DNA from: Trebouxia sp. TZW2008
Taxonomy: Eukaryota > Chlorophyta > Trebouxiophyceae > Trebouxiales > Trebouxiaceae
Length of the DNA: 64,000 nt
Reading direction: 5' to 3'
NCBI GenBank assembly: GCA_002118135.1
Contig: BDIU01000334.1
Location: 124,001 to 188,000, forward strand
Shown: one piece after another, positions 48,901 to 59,401 of the stretch
How positions within the stretch are numbered: position 1 is the first letter of the stretch
Layout of the letters: each line of letters begins with the position of its first letter
Translations under genes and position numbers: made by a program
Notes under the pieces: model-generated
What the model was told of the DNA's origin: nothing
Seen by the model: only the letters and a program-made list of their open reading frames with translations
Database searches by the model: none

Positions 48901-51900
48901 TGGCTAATTTGGCGGGAGCTGGCATCAGCTTGGAGGGCTGCGGTTTTGCCGCCAAGCTCAGCTTGGAGTTTACTCACCTCATCCTGCAGTTTCGACAGCT
49001 CAGCTGTGCTATCTTGCAGTTCCTGTCTGAGATCAGTCAGCTGCTCAGCTGATGTGTCAGCTTCTTCCTGCTTGGTGACCAGCTGCTCAGCTGCTGCATC
49101 AGCTTCCTCCTGCTTAGTCGCCAGCTGCTCCTCCAAGCTCTGGATCTGCTGTTGGAGATCCTGCAGCTGCAGCTGAGTTGACTGAAGCTCTTCTTGCTGC
49201 GTAACTGACCGCACAGCTGCTGTGTCAGCTTCCTCCTGCTTAGTCGCCAGCTGCTCCTCCAAGCTCTGGATCTGCTGCTGATGATCCTGCAGCTGCAGCT
49301 GAGCTGACTGAAGTTCTGTCGTAGCAGTGCTCAAGCTTTTTTGAAGAGAGCTCAGCTCAGCTGCTTGAGCGCTATGAGATGACTCAGAAGCCTGCAGCTG
49401 CTCTGGAGCTGCCTTGAGCTGCTCTTTATGAGCCTTCAAGTCAGCTTCCAAAAAGTGAACCTGTGATTGCAACACCTCAGATTGCTGTTGGTGATCTGAC
49501 AGCTGATTTTGAGCTTGAATCAAATCTGACTGTAGGGCAGCGTTCTGTGACTCTCGCTCAGAGTGCAGAGCCTCGAGCTGCGAGTCATGCTCGGATTGCA
49601 CATGCTGACTCTGCTCATGCATCTTGCGCTCAGCTGATTCTAGATCAGACTGCAGCTGTCTGAGCTGAACATGCACATGACTAAGCTTGTCCTGCAACCG
49701 TTGCTCTTCCTCCTGATGTGCCTGAGCTGACTCAACAGCCTTATGCAGCTGCTGCTGCAGCTGAGCCACAACGGAGGTCTGCTCATCCAGCTGAGCCCAA
49801 AGCTGAGTCAGCTGATCCATGTGACCAGGGGAGTCTGCAGCAGACTGCTGCACTGAGATCTGCAGCTTGACAGGTGAGTAAGCATCAGTAATAGCTTCCT
49901 GTCGTGTCTGCAGCTGTAACTCCAAAGCCTGACTATGCTGCTCCACACTGGCCAGCTGCTGCTGCAGCTGCTGAATTTGGTGTGCATGACTATCACCACG
50001 ATGAGAATGGCTGATGTCAGCATGATCAGCAGGTGCTGTTGAAGCTGCTGAGTCATCACGACCATTGTCATGTGACTCAAGTGACTCATGTGGTGAGGCA
50101 AACAAGACATTGACCACTTTGGTGTTGCCAGACCCGGGTTCAAAAGGAGAGGCAGGGCTGTTGGCATCAGCCCTGTCATATGTGCCGCCATGCAAAGGAC
50201 TTTCCAGCATCATGGAAGGGCTGTTTGGCACAGCCCTTTGTTGAGGGCTATCCAGTAGCATGGAAGGACTGTTTGGAACAGCGCCCTGCTGATAAGGAGC
50301 AGGTGTGCCCTGCAGCAGACATGCATCAGCATCAGCCCAGTGTGATCATCAGCGGAATGTTGTTGTGAGTCTCGGCATGACTATTAGGGTGAATGTGAAT
50401 GCATGAGGTTTTTTGTTGCTGTAGCTTGCAGATGCGGAATTGCTCATGTGTACATCACTCGATAGAATTTTCACTCCAGGCCAGACGTGACTCATCAGAC
50501 TTCCTGGCTTGAAAGCACAGGTGAGAGCGTTTTGCAGCCAAAGGCAGCTGATCAGTGTTTGCCTCCTGCAAAGAATAGCAAGGCATGTTCATGAACGCAG
50601 GTTGGCTCAGATATTTGTCAGGTGTGACTAGATGACTTGGCTGTGAGGGTAAGAGCGCTATGAACTTTTCATCATTTGCATGGATTGTTCATGCTGTGCT
50701 CAGGGGTTTAATAAGGGGTGCTAATGAATGTAGGATGGTGAAGCGGTCTGTCAGGTGAGGCTGAATGACTCAGCAGTAAGAGCAGGGCCCCCAGGGGTAC
50801 TGGGGGACCCTGACTGGGGCAGTTCTGTGAAGAAGCGGGTGTTGTGGTCAGCGTTAGACACTGAAGTTACCTGTAAGGTGAGGCTGGATGACTCAGCAGT
50901 AAGAGCAGGGCCCCTGGGGGTGCTGGGGGACCCTGGCTGGGGCTTTTCTGGGGAGAAGAGGGGATTCTGACAAGCCTGTTGCAGCTGAGCACTCTTGTCT
51001 GCCAGCTGTTCAGTCACATCCTGCAAACATGAGTCATGTAGTGCTAGCTTGTGTCTGCAGATGTGTGTCTCTTTCCATATACACAGATGTGTACAAATAA
51101 GTGATACTCTTGCTTCTCTTTACATCAGTCAGCTTGGTCAACTTAGCGCACCTCAAGTCTGGATTGTAAACTGGAAATCTGGGTCTGGGCATCGACCTTA
51201 TTTTCAGTGAGGTCTGTGACTTGGCGCTGCAGGCTCCTGACTCGCTTCTCAACACTCGGAGTGCCATACTTGAGCTCTGAGTACGATGCTGAAACCTCAT
51301 CTAGTTTCTCCTCTAGACACTTCACCTGCTGCTCAGCTGCTGAGTGTGACTCGCTGAGCTCTGAGTTGGTGGCTGACAGCTGTGACAGCTGGTTTTGAAG
51401 CTCCTGCAGCTGAGCTTGAGAGCTTGAGTGCTGCTCAAGCAGTTGTGAGTTGTGAGCGGAGAGGTCAGAGAGCCGAGCTTGCAAATCCTCATTGTGACTA
51501 TGATCAGAATAAATTGAGTCCGCTGCTGCTGCAACATTGAGTGACAACGCAAGTGAATCGCTTTGCAGGCGCTGGTTGCTTTGCTCAATGTGACTCTGCA
51601 GCTCCTGTTGCAAAGCCTCATTCTGCTGTTGCAATTGGACGATTTGCTCATGACTAGAACCGAGGACCTGGGCATCTTCTCTCCCTTGCTGTACCTCAGA
51701 ATGCGATTCAGCTAGCTGCTTCTGAGCAAGCTCACTTTGCTCGGCATGCTGAGACTCAACCAGCTGCTGTGACTCACGCAATTCAGACTCAAGACTCTGA
51801 ACTTGAGTCAGAAGCATGTCGTGTTCCAACTCAGCTTCAGTCAGTCTCTGAGCGCCACTTTGGAGGTCAGCTGCTTGAGTCACGCTCAGCTCAGTGACCT

Positions 51901-53996
51901 CGCTGAGCTGAGTGCTGAGCACTGAAACTTGCTGAAGCAGTTCCTCAAGTTGTGACTGAGCCTGTGCTAACTCAGCGCTCGCCTTTGCTGCTTCAGATTC
52001 CTGCTGTTCTTTGAGTTTGCTGATCTCAGACAAAACCTCCTCAACTTGCTGCTGAGCTACTTGCAGCTCCAGCATCTGAGCGCCCTGAACTTGAGTTGCC
52101 TCAAAGAGTTGAGCTTGCAGACTCCCCACCTGCTTTTCTAGCTGTGCCTTGTGACTGTTGCCATCTGACACCTGTTGCTCAAGGGAAGACAACATGTCTT
52201 GGTGCTGGGTTTTGGTTTGCTGATGAAGCTCCTCAAGCGCTGTCAACTTGTCTTTGCCCTCTTGCAGTTGTGCCTGAAGGTCACAAGATTTGTTGGTAAA
52301 GACACTGCTGCTCCTGATGCGCTGCTGCTGCGTGACAGCAGCGTCAGACAGGCAGCAAATGCTTTGCGAGTGTTGCCATCTGACAGGTTTTGGTCATTGG
52401 AAGACACAGTGTCAGCATGCTGGTCTTTTGGTTTGTTGATGAAGCTCTTCAAGTGCTGTCAACTTGTCTCTGCTCACTTGCAGCTGTGCCTGAAAGGTCA
52501 CACAATGTGTTGGGAAATACAGTGTTGCTTGATTTACGTGATTGCCATGTGATGGCATGAGCATAGATAGGTATGAAGTGCAGCAAAATCTTGTAGATGT
52601 AAAGTAGGACTCAACAGCTGATCACCTAGCAGGCAGACCTTGCAAGGCTGCAGTGTATGCCCTAAAGATACAGAACAGCCAGTCAAGGCTGGTAATGATA
52701 GCCCAATGCCTGTCTGGCAACATGCAACAGGCCTGTTATCAGGGCACTGACTGTACACCTTCACAGACAAACAAGCCACATGGCATGGCTCAACTGGTTG
52801 GAGACAGTTGATTGCTTCTGTACGTCCCTAGATGGGCCTGCTGAGCCTGCCTAGCCAAGGTTTTCAATGAAATGAAAATAAATGACTCACCTGAAGCTCC
52901 TCATGCTCAGCCTTTGAGACAGATGCACCACTTGACTCAGCCTGGTTAGTCACAGCCCGCAATGAGTCACCAGCCTTTGAGCTTTGCTCCAGCTGCTGCT
53001 TCAGATCTTGCAGATCAGTCAAGGCTTGCTCCCTCGCAGAAGCTGCATCAGCAGCCTGCTGCTTCAGGTTCTGGATGTACTTCTTCGCCTTCACCAGCCT
53101 TTGCTTGTACTCAAGCAGCTGACTGTCTTTGTCCTTGGCTGAGTCTTGAGTCGCTGAGTCCTGAGCTGCTGAGTCTTGAGAGCCTGAGGCAGGCCCTGAG
53201 GCAGGGCTGGGCTTGGAGGGTGTGGTGGGGTTGCTGCCAGGCAAACTCTGGCTAGGGTTGGCAGAACTAGATTCTGCCTGCTGTAGGGTTACGATCTGCC
53301 GCTCAGCTTCTGCCAGCTGCTCAGTCAGGGTTTGTAGCTCAGCTCGCAGCTCAGACTCAACTGCTGAGGCAGCAGACACTGATTGTGTGTCTGCCACAGC
53401 ATCTGCCGCAGACGCACTATGTTGCTGTGCATCTGTAAGCTGTGACTGTAGCTGTGCAAGCTGCTGCTGGTGGTGATGTTGTGCAGCAGAAGCAGTCTCT
53501 TCTGCTTGCTGAGCAGCACCTTCCAGCTGCTTAATCTGAGCATTCTGCTTTTTGATGTGCTGCTTCAGCTCCTTGCTCTGCAGTGCAGGATGACGTCAGC
53601 CTCAGCAAAGACGGTTGGTGTCTGCTGTTTTGCAGCAGCAGCTGTGAGGTCTAGGATCTAGGTGACGGGATTGTGACCACTCAAACGAATTTTACTTACA
53701 GAAAATGAAAGCAGCAAATAAAGCAGCGCCTGCTTTGCAGCAACAGCAGCTAGGTCAGTGTCTGCACTCTCTCCAGAGGCAGCAGCGGCAGCAGCAGCAG
53801 CAGCAGCAGCAGTCCTAGCAGCTCTCACAACATAAAGCGATAACAACAACAGCAGCAGCAGCAGCAGCAGCAGGTGAGACCTGATTTGCAGCAGCAGCTA
53901 TGTCTGCTTCTGCATTGTCTCCAAGGCGCAACAGCAGCAGCAATAGCAGCAGCAGCAGCAGCAGCAGTCCTAGCAGCTCTCACATCACGAAGCGAT

Positions 53997-54063
<67 letters not shown>

Positions 54064-55364
54064 CAAGGTGAGACCTGATTTGCAGCAGCAGCTATGTCTG
54101 CTTCTGCATTCTCTTCCAGGCGCAGCAGCTGGCTGTGCAGACGTTGCACTTCTGCTTCGCTGGCTGACCTGCCCTCCTTTGCCTCTTCTAGCTCTCCTGA
54201 CACCTCTGCTGCAGCCTGCGCAAAGGTTGCAAAAGTTGCAATATACCCAACAGGAGTTACCTCTGGGCACTTGTCAGGTGATTGACAGAAATGTCCAAAG
54301 CTGCTGTTGAGCCCTGAGCATGCACTGATGATGAAAATAATATTGCACCCGTAATGCTGCACAATGTAGGATCTGCCTAGGAACTCAATAGTCAAATCGT
54401 GGGTCGCATGCTCTTTATGGTGTGGTTTGCACGTCTGCATGAACACAGACAGAGCTGCCGTGTGCTTCTGCATGGCATTGCAGAGGATTATGACCGTCAT
54501 CTGCAAAGCAGCTATGGCAAGACTGCAAGTGGCGCAAGGCGCAATGTTGCTTCCAACACTTACTGCTTCAACACGCTTCAGTCTCTGTTTGAGCGTCCTG
54601 TTCTCTTGCTGCAAAGCAGCCATCTGTCCTTGACTGTTCCTGCTGTCAGCACTGACATTGCTAGCTGACACATCGGGAGACGTTCTGCTGGTGGGGACTC
54701 CAGATGCCTGTGCCCTGTTGCCATGATCTGGGCTGACATGCTTGTTGGCTGCTCTGGGACTGTCAAGAGGGACATCTTGAAAGTCCCAACCCACATGCTC
54801 GTCCCACCCATTGTCAGCATTTGCCTGCTCTTGAAGCTCATTGCCGTTTTCTGCGTCAGCAATGCTACCTGGAGCCGACTGCACTGCTGCATCTCCACCT
54901 TGCTGACGTGCTGAAGCCTGCGCCTGCACAAACAACTGACGCAGTCAAGTCTGTACAGTCTGTAAACATTGGTTAAGCCAGTCTGCTTGGCTCTTCACGC
55001 TTGTGTTGGTTATTGACTAAATGTTGAAGACTGACGAGAATGCGACCTTGGACGGCTGCAAGCTACCTGAGACCTGTCTGGACTTTTGCCTTGTCCTTCG
55101 TACGACAAGAGACTGCCGAGCTGAGTACCGACCTGGCTCCGAGCTTGATCCTGCACACGCACTCACGCATGAACGTCACGCCGAGGGAAGTGGAAAGCCT
55201 GTGCGCCCTCTCAAAAGCAGATTTTGGCAACGTAGCAGATGATGTAATGAATGGCATGTCGTCTGTCACAAGCGCACCAGCTGCCTGTCTAATCCCGCTT
55301 CCCGAGCTGCGGTCTCGGCCTGTTCCTTGAGCACCTGGCCTAGGGACGTCAGTTGGCCCCACAT
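39941..55364 (-). CDS. Golgin-like long coiled-coil protein
   Basis: Thirteen exons close in phase: 55364-55278, 54923-54564, 54215-54075, 53577-52891, 52273-51152, 51020-50871, 50309-48508, 48138-47871, 43549-43446, 43079-42836, 41536-41278, 40923-40683, 40232-39941; about 1,918 residues. The N-terminus (MWGQLTSLGQVLKEQ) can form an amphipathic helix and resembles the starts of plant golgin-candidate proteins. It is followed by an acidic, Trp-containing linker (WDEHVGWDFQDVPLD). The rest is almost wholly heptad coiled coil, rich in Gln, Glu, Ala and Ser, with Pro/Ser breaks at 53200 and 50880-50950 and near 50100-50300. The C-terminus ends in a short non-coiled tail (NRLWDVFGCAVNYRG). Such proteins tether vesicles at the Golgi. 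I see no clear GRIP domain or transmembrane anchor, so 'golgin' is inference; a structural or centrosomal coiled coil is the alternative. Exon 1 is the least certain. Confidence 0.72.
41540..42200. repeat. Array of echoes of the 5' end of golgin exon 11
   Basis: At least three good copies (about 41650-41755, 41885-41975, 42005-42125) and one partial (41760-41880) repeat 41440-41545, which encodes DLEQAKIEATAALEQAQ, with the acceptor and the intronic 'catgaggacagtcagagcaa' block. All lie upstream of the exon in transcript order. Confidence 0.9.
42425..42745. repeat. Two echoes of the 3' end of golgin exon 10
   Basis: 42620-42735 and 42425-42540 repeat 42828-42935 ('ccttggcagcgtct.gtgctt', 'gccacctggcgctcagc'), which encodes ERQVAEAQRESESAQAQALD, plus the donor. 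Period is about 200 bp; the farther copy is poorer. Confidence 0.92.
43645..43705. repeat. Echo of the 5' end of golgin exon 9
   Basis: Copies 43508-43560 ('gctgcttgctg.acttcat.c', 'agctgctgctgaagagcct'), upstream of the exon in transcript order. Confidence 0.85.
44190..46860. repeat. Eight-copy ~345-bp tandem array inside a golgin intron
   Basis: The anchor 'gcaggga.ctgtttgagc' recurs near 44285, 44599, 44946, 45290, 45631, 45987, 46377 and 46756. Spacings are about 314, 347, 344, 341, 356, 390 and 379 bp. Units at 44946 and 45631 share a variant ('gcataatctgcagcacttgt') absent from their neighbours, which suggests a two-unit (~685 bp) higher-order period. It fills most of the 4.3-kb intron. 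No exon source was found. Confidence 0.85.
47327..47347. repeat. (AC)n microsatellite
   Basis: About ten AC dinucleotides in the large golgin intron. Confidence 0.9.
47465..47735. repeat. Two echoes of the 3' end of golgin exon 8
   Basis: 47475-47530 and 47645-47730 copy 47868-47945 ('ctctctgcaagctg.tgctca', 'gtcaccctggactct'), which encodes VQGDFEQQLAESSA, plus the donor side. Confidence 0.88.
50752..50866. repeat. Echo of the 3' end of golgin exon 6
   Basis: Copies 50875-50975 (encoding PGSPSTPRGPALTAESSSL) with few changes, then breaks off in unrelated sequence. The reading frame is intact over most of it, so it is young. Confidence 0.9.
52370..52500. repeat. Echo of the 5' end of golgin exon 5
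   Basis: Copies 52150-52280 ('gtttgttgatgaagctctt.', 'tgtcaacttgtct', 'cttgcagctgtgcctga'), upstream of the exon in transcript order. Confidence 0.85.
52799..52878 (-). repeat. Dispersed ~90-bp repeat, inverted copy D
   Basis: Reverse complement contains 'tttcatttcattg', 'ctaggcaggctcagcaggcc', 'acgtacagaagcaatcaa' and 'tgtctcc', matching the copies at 27081, 29625 and 57320. Confidence 0.75.
53745..54062. repeat. CAG-expanded echo array at the 3' end of golgin exon 3
   Basis: Echoes of 54063-54120 occur at about 53872-53930 (well preserved, 'ggtgagacctgatttgcagc') and 53745-53785 (poor). They are separated by CAG tracts near 53785-53815, 53850-53872, 53930-53968 and an uninterrupted (CAG)21 at 53999-54061. 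In the transcript these tracts are CUG repeats starting a few bases after the donor. Confidence 0.9.
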
Positions 55365-56810
55365 CGCGGCTTTTTCACAGCTGTCGTCGGTGGGCAGTGG
55401 ACGACATGCCCGCAGCAGCACGAGGCGGTCTGCATATGCCAACTGCCCCTGCTCGCTCGCTACCGCGTTTGGCTCCGAAGCCAAATGTTGCAGAGAAGAA
55501 GACTGCAACATCTGACAGTGTCTTGCAAGTGAACGCCAAGCTTTCACAGCTCAGTCCCACCAGGCAAGTTCAGCCTGCTGTTGGCTCTTCGCGGCGACGG
55601 TGAAGCGATCAATACGTTTGAAGTGTTGAACTTTACTGAGTATGCTTAACGCTCCAAAGCGACCTTGAGTGGGGCATCAAGCGCTGATTTGTTTGGACTA
55701 CAGTGTGCATTTTGGCATCAATGATCATGAGTAACCCGACACAAATGCACGAGGCTGTTACTGTTTTACACCTCTGAGCAACTTTCGAACAACAGATTAG
55801 TGCAGGCATGACATTGTGATGCATCATGTATTTCTTTATGGTAGACCGTGGAAAGGTGCATGATGCCACACATTGGCTTTGGCAACAGCAGATGATAGTC
55901 ACACCTCTGACACCCCATGACAGGCCATATTCTTTGGCACCAACATCATCAAGCTAAGCATAGTGACCTGAAACGCAGCCATCTCTTTCGTAAAAGCAGA
56001 AAATTCATGCAATCTCATTCTGTATTGTATACTGTACAGTATACTATACAGTATACAAACATGTTTGGAATGTTAATGATCTTTCATGTGTCAATACAAT
56101 TGAGTCTAGAAGCTTGCAGTATGGCTAGGCTAGTCAAGTTCAGCATAAGGTTTGAACTTGACCCAAATTTGAGAGGGGACAAGATCAGAACTGAGCCCTA
56201 CAAGAATTAGTGATAGGTCTGCACGGACTAGCCTGCACCTGGATTCATTCACTGCTCTGTGGTGCTTGCATGCAAGATTGCGCCATGAAAGGGAGCTTCT
56301 TGCAGTCAAGGAGAAGCACCATTGTCTGCCCAAGTACCAGAATGCTTTGACTTACTTCAGCAAGGTCAGCTTCAGCTTGCTCAGGGCATTTAGTGGCAAG
56401 TCGGACTCAGGGGAATTGTGAGTGTTCGCAGCGCTTCTTGACTCATTGAAGCTGCATCGCTGAGGGCGCCCTGATAATGCGCTAATTGATATTTGCACGC
56501 CATATCGCCCCATTCTGTGCAGCGCAACGCAAGCCAAAAGTGCTCTGTTGCTCACTCGCCTGAAGCGTCCTACTTCAGGCTTTAAGTGGTGTGCTGCTGA
56601 CTTCCTAGGCCTATGCAGTGTCAATCTTGCTGAGCAGCCTGCTGTTGCTCACCAGGCAAGCTGCAGCACTGGCACCTGGGCCTGCTCTCAAACTGCTACA
56701 AGACTGCAGGCATTTGCGTGTGAGCAGGAGCCATTGCACCGCCACAGAATTCGATGAAGCGTTTTACTGCATTCCAATAACAAATGACAGTCGATGCTCT
56801 GCTGGGCTGA
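55365..56810. other. Intergenic: golgin promoter side and thioredoxin 3' flank
   Basis: Overlapping short open frames occur on both strands at 55021-55600 (for example plus 55397-55603 and minus 55547-55266), but none shows a motif or splice-supported extension except golgin exon 1. An 18-bp perfect palindrome lies at 56027-56044 within a longer 'gtatac' repeat cluster to 56056. No RNA gene was recognised. Confidence 0.5.
56027..56056. repeat. Palindromic 'GTATAC' cluster
   Basis: 56027-56044 is a perfect 18-bp inverted repeat around TGTACA, followed by a second near copy to 56056. It can form a short cruciform or hairpin. No function is assigned. Confidence 0.9.
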
Positions 56811-58084
56811 TCATTTGGTATTATCTGACCAGAGCCAGACGTGATCAGCTACTCGCTGGGGGCTGGTGCCTATGAACTCATCCATCTGCACAAGACAGGT
56901 ACCGTTGATCTCAGCCAACACCATTTGCGCATGCGCTGAATGGAAAATTCTGACATGATGGCAAGTGAAAAGTCAACACCAGGCAAGACAATACAAAGAT
57001 AGCACGTGCATAAGGACAATTGGCTCTTGATTTGCAATATCAACAACAGCTGTTTGGCGCACAGACAGAGGACGTGCTCATGGCAGTCAACATACCCGAG
57101 CTCCATTCTTGTAAAGCCTGAACAAAGGGGTGTACTTGATTCCCTGCAGTCGGGAGAACAACATGCTTGCATGACTTGAAGTAACACTTAGTGCAGAGTA
57201 CAGCAGCCAGGTTGGAGTTGACATGCGCAGAGCAGAGTATGCAGGCACTGGACGACTTGTGCAGCATGCGGTTTACGCCAGGCAGAATGAAATTGGTGGC
57301 AAATGATGCCATGCATGCATTCATTTCATTCGTTCTAAACAAATGCTAGGCAGGCTCAGCAAGCCCAGCTAGGCACATACTGGAGCATTCAACTGTCTCC
57401 AAGATCTTTGATCCTATGCCATCCTAAATCTGAATGACGCCATGCATGCATCAATGACCAATTTGAGCTGAGAAACAGGACATCCTTGAGCTGTGGCAAC
57501 CAGAAGTTACCTTGACTGCTTTATCCATGTAGTCCATTTGAGACACTACAAAGTCGTCCTGAGGGTACTGCAGTAACACTCCATTTTATTCATCAGCATT
57601 GCTCAAAGCCGCAATTTTTTTTGTTCAGACGGTCATTGCAGTCTTGCCGGTGGTGAGAATTCAAGCGGTACACGAGGTTACCTTTTTGCTTGTGTCGTAG
57701 ACACTGGGGAACAGCAAGTGGCAGTGATGACACCAAGAGGACCCAAACATGGTCCACACCTGCAGACAAAGATGCTCTTCCAGCAGATTCAAACAGAAGC
57801 GCTCGCCTTGTTCATGCACTTTGTCAAAGTCAAGCAGGCGCATACCGATTTCTGCCGGAATGTCGAAAGGTGGTTGGCCAGCTCGTCGTCGGTTCGAGCA
57901 GAAAACATATTGCCCGAGATAGGCTGCGCCTGCAGTAAAGCCTCATCTGTCAATTCTTGCCAATTTGTTGAAGCTATGTGACCAGCTTAATCACACTCAC
58001 AGTGGCGTCCTCCGCTGATACGTTTGGCTTGCCCACGTCTTGCATGACCTCGTCCCAATTGAGGGATGCACTTACGCCGGACAT
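56811..58084 (-). CDS. Thioredoxin-like protein, plant thioredoxin-like 3-3 type
   Basis: Six exons, all introns in phase 0: 58084-58001, 57929-57846, 57759-57682, 57567-57511, 57143-57096, 56885-56811; 142 residues with a stop at 56811. The central exon carries the redox motif in FGSSWCHHCHLLFPSVY. It is followed by YPQDDFVVSQMDYMDKA (the 'VDVD' strand region), GIKYTPLFRLYKNG with the cis-Pro loop (YTP), and a C-terminal DEFIG...RVADHVWLW helix. Order and length match the small plant thioredoxin-like 3-3 proteins. The active-site pair is CHHC, where classic thioredoxins have CGPC, so its redox potential is likely higher and its partner unknown. There is no transit or signal peptide, so it is probably cytosolic. 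The start at 58084 gives MSGVSASLNWDEV; a downstream in-frame Met exists at 58045. Confidence 0.87.
57320..57404 (+). repeat. Dispersed ~90-bp repeat, copy C
   Basis: Within the fourth thioredoxin intron. Shares 'tcatttcatt', 'gctaggcaggctcagcaagc' and 'aactgtctcc' with copies A, B and D. Confidence 0.75.
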
Positions 58085-59401
58085 CGCGGCAGCTGCTGGG
58101 CGACGCTAAGGCTTCTACTCGTACTGTTCAGGATTCAAGTGTGTCGCTTGCACGCTGATTTTCCCGGTCAACATACTGTTCGATGTCTTCAGGTTGCTCC
58201 GAAAGCATTTAAATTCTCAATAAAGGCATGCCGACAAGCGCGATAAATTGTCTCTGAAAAGCGATCTGAGCTTCAGTCTGGGCTTGACGAATCACTGACT
58301 AGCTGGGATAGACACTCAGCAGACTGCGAGTTGCCGGTTGTCTCTCCGAACACACAGCAATGCTACTCACCTCTGCGCACTGCTTTGTTTTATTGCTGCC
58401 CCTGTCAAATTGGTGGCGCAGCTTTCTATTTCAAGACGCACAGCTCAAATTGTGAGCCATACTTGGTGGACACTCCAACCAGCATGACTGTGACCTGGCT
58501 TACCCAAACTCACAGGTCTATGCAACACAAATTCTGTGCATCTGACACTGCAACAAAGTACACATGTTGACTCAGCAGCAAGATGTAATGGTCCTGGTCA
58601 GCCGAGTGCGCTCTGAGTCTTGAGCTGAAAATGCTCTGCTGCTATCAATGATTTGTGACATGCAATATGCAAGCTGCCCCATCATTATCGCGGTTATTGA
58701 TGACGAAGCCTTGCAAGCTAGCCAAACAAGGCATGCCTCTGTTGCTCATTGCACCTTGCCTGTTTAGTCAAGTGCTTGCATTTTGCATTGGCATACACTT
58801 GGTCTGAGCATAGGTCAGGCTTGCAGTGCTGCTGTGAGCATCAATGCTCTTGCAAAGAGCACGCGCTCAGAACAATGTAGCACAGCTATTGATTTGATGC
58901 GTTATGTTTTGCAAAGACCACTGTCCCACAGTGTATTCCGCTTGCAGTCAGCACAAATCTGCCTGCATACATTGCCAGCAACTGTTTGTCGACATGTCTA
59001 CTCATGTTGATAAGACACAATCATACTCTACAGAAACACATGTTGTACATATGCATTGCCAATCTTAAGTGCACGAGAGGCCTTGCTTGAGCATTTCTGA
59101 GCAAAATGTGAGCACAAAAGACAGAATGTACATGGCACTGCAATCTAATATACATACCCTACACATGCTAGGCTGGATCTGCAACAGAACAGCAGATGCT
59201 GCAGTATAGCTCTGCCATCAGCTGCAGCGCATCCAGTGGACACTTTTGTGAACAGTGTTGGGGTGAGAGCTTGCAACTCAGATTCTGCAGCGAGTGAATG
59301 TGTTCTGCAATCAGATGCATACCTGCGCATTCATGGGCAATAAAATCCATCGGTTCCTGCCCTGAGGGGAGCAATGCTCAAGTCACCTTGCATCACCAAG
59401 C
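58085..59401. other. Intergenic: thioredoxin promoter side and U-box gene 3' flank
   Basis: No conserved coding segment was recognised. Minus-strand frames at 59145-59374 are open but show no domain and are not needed to complete the U-box protein. Confidence 0.5.

Noticed and set aside
47812..49176. Plus-strand frames rich in Ser/Cys opposite the golgin
   Set aside because: Antisense of heptad coiled-coil codons.
55021..55603. Overlapping open frames on both strands near the golgin 5' end
   Set aside because: No motif, no splice-supported extension and no homologous feel. Only the MWGQLTSLGQ segment on the minus strand fits a phase-closed model.
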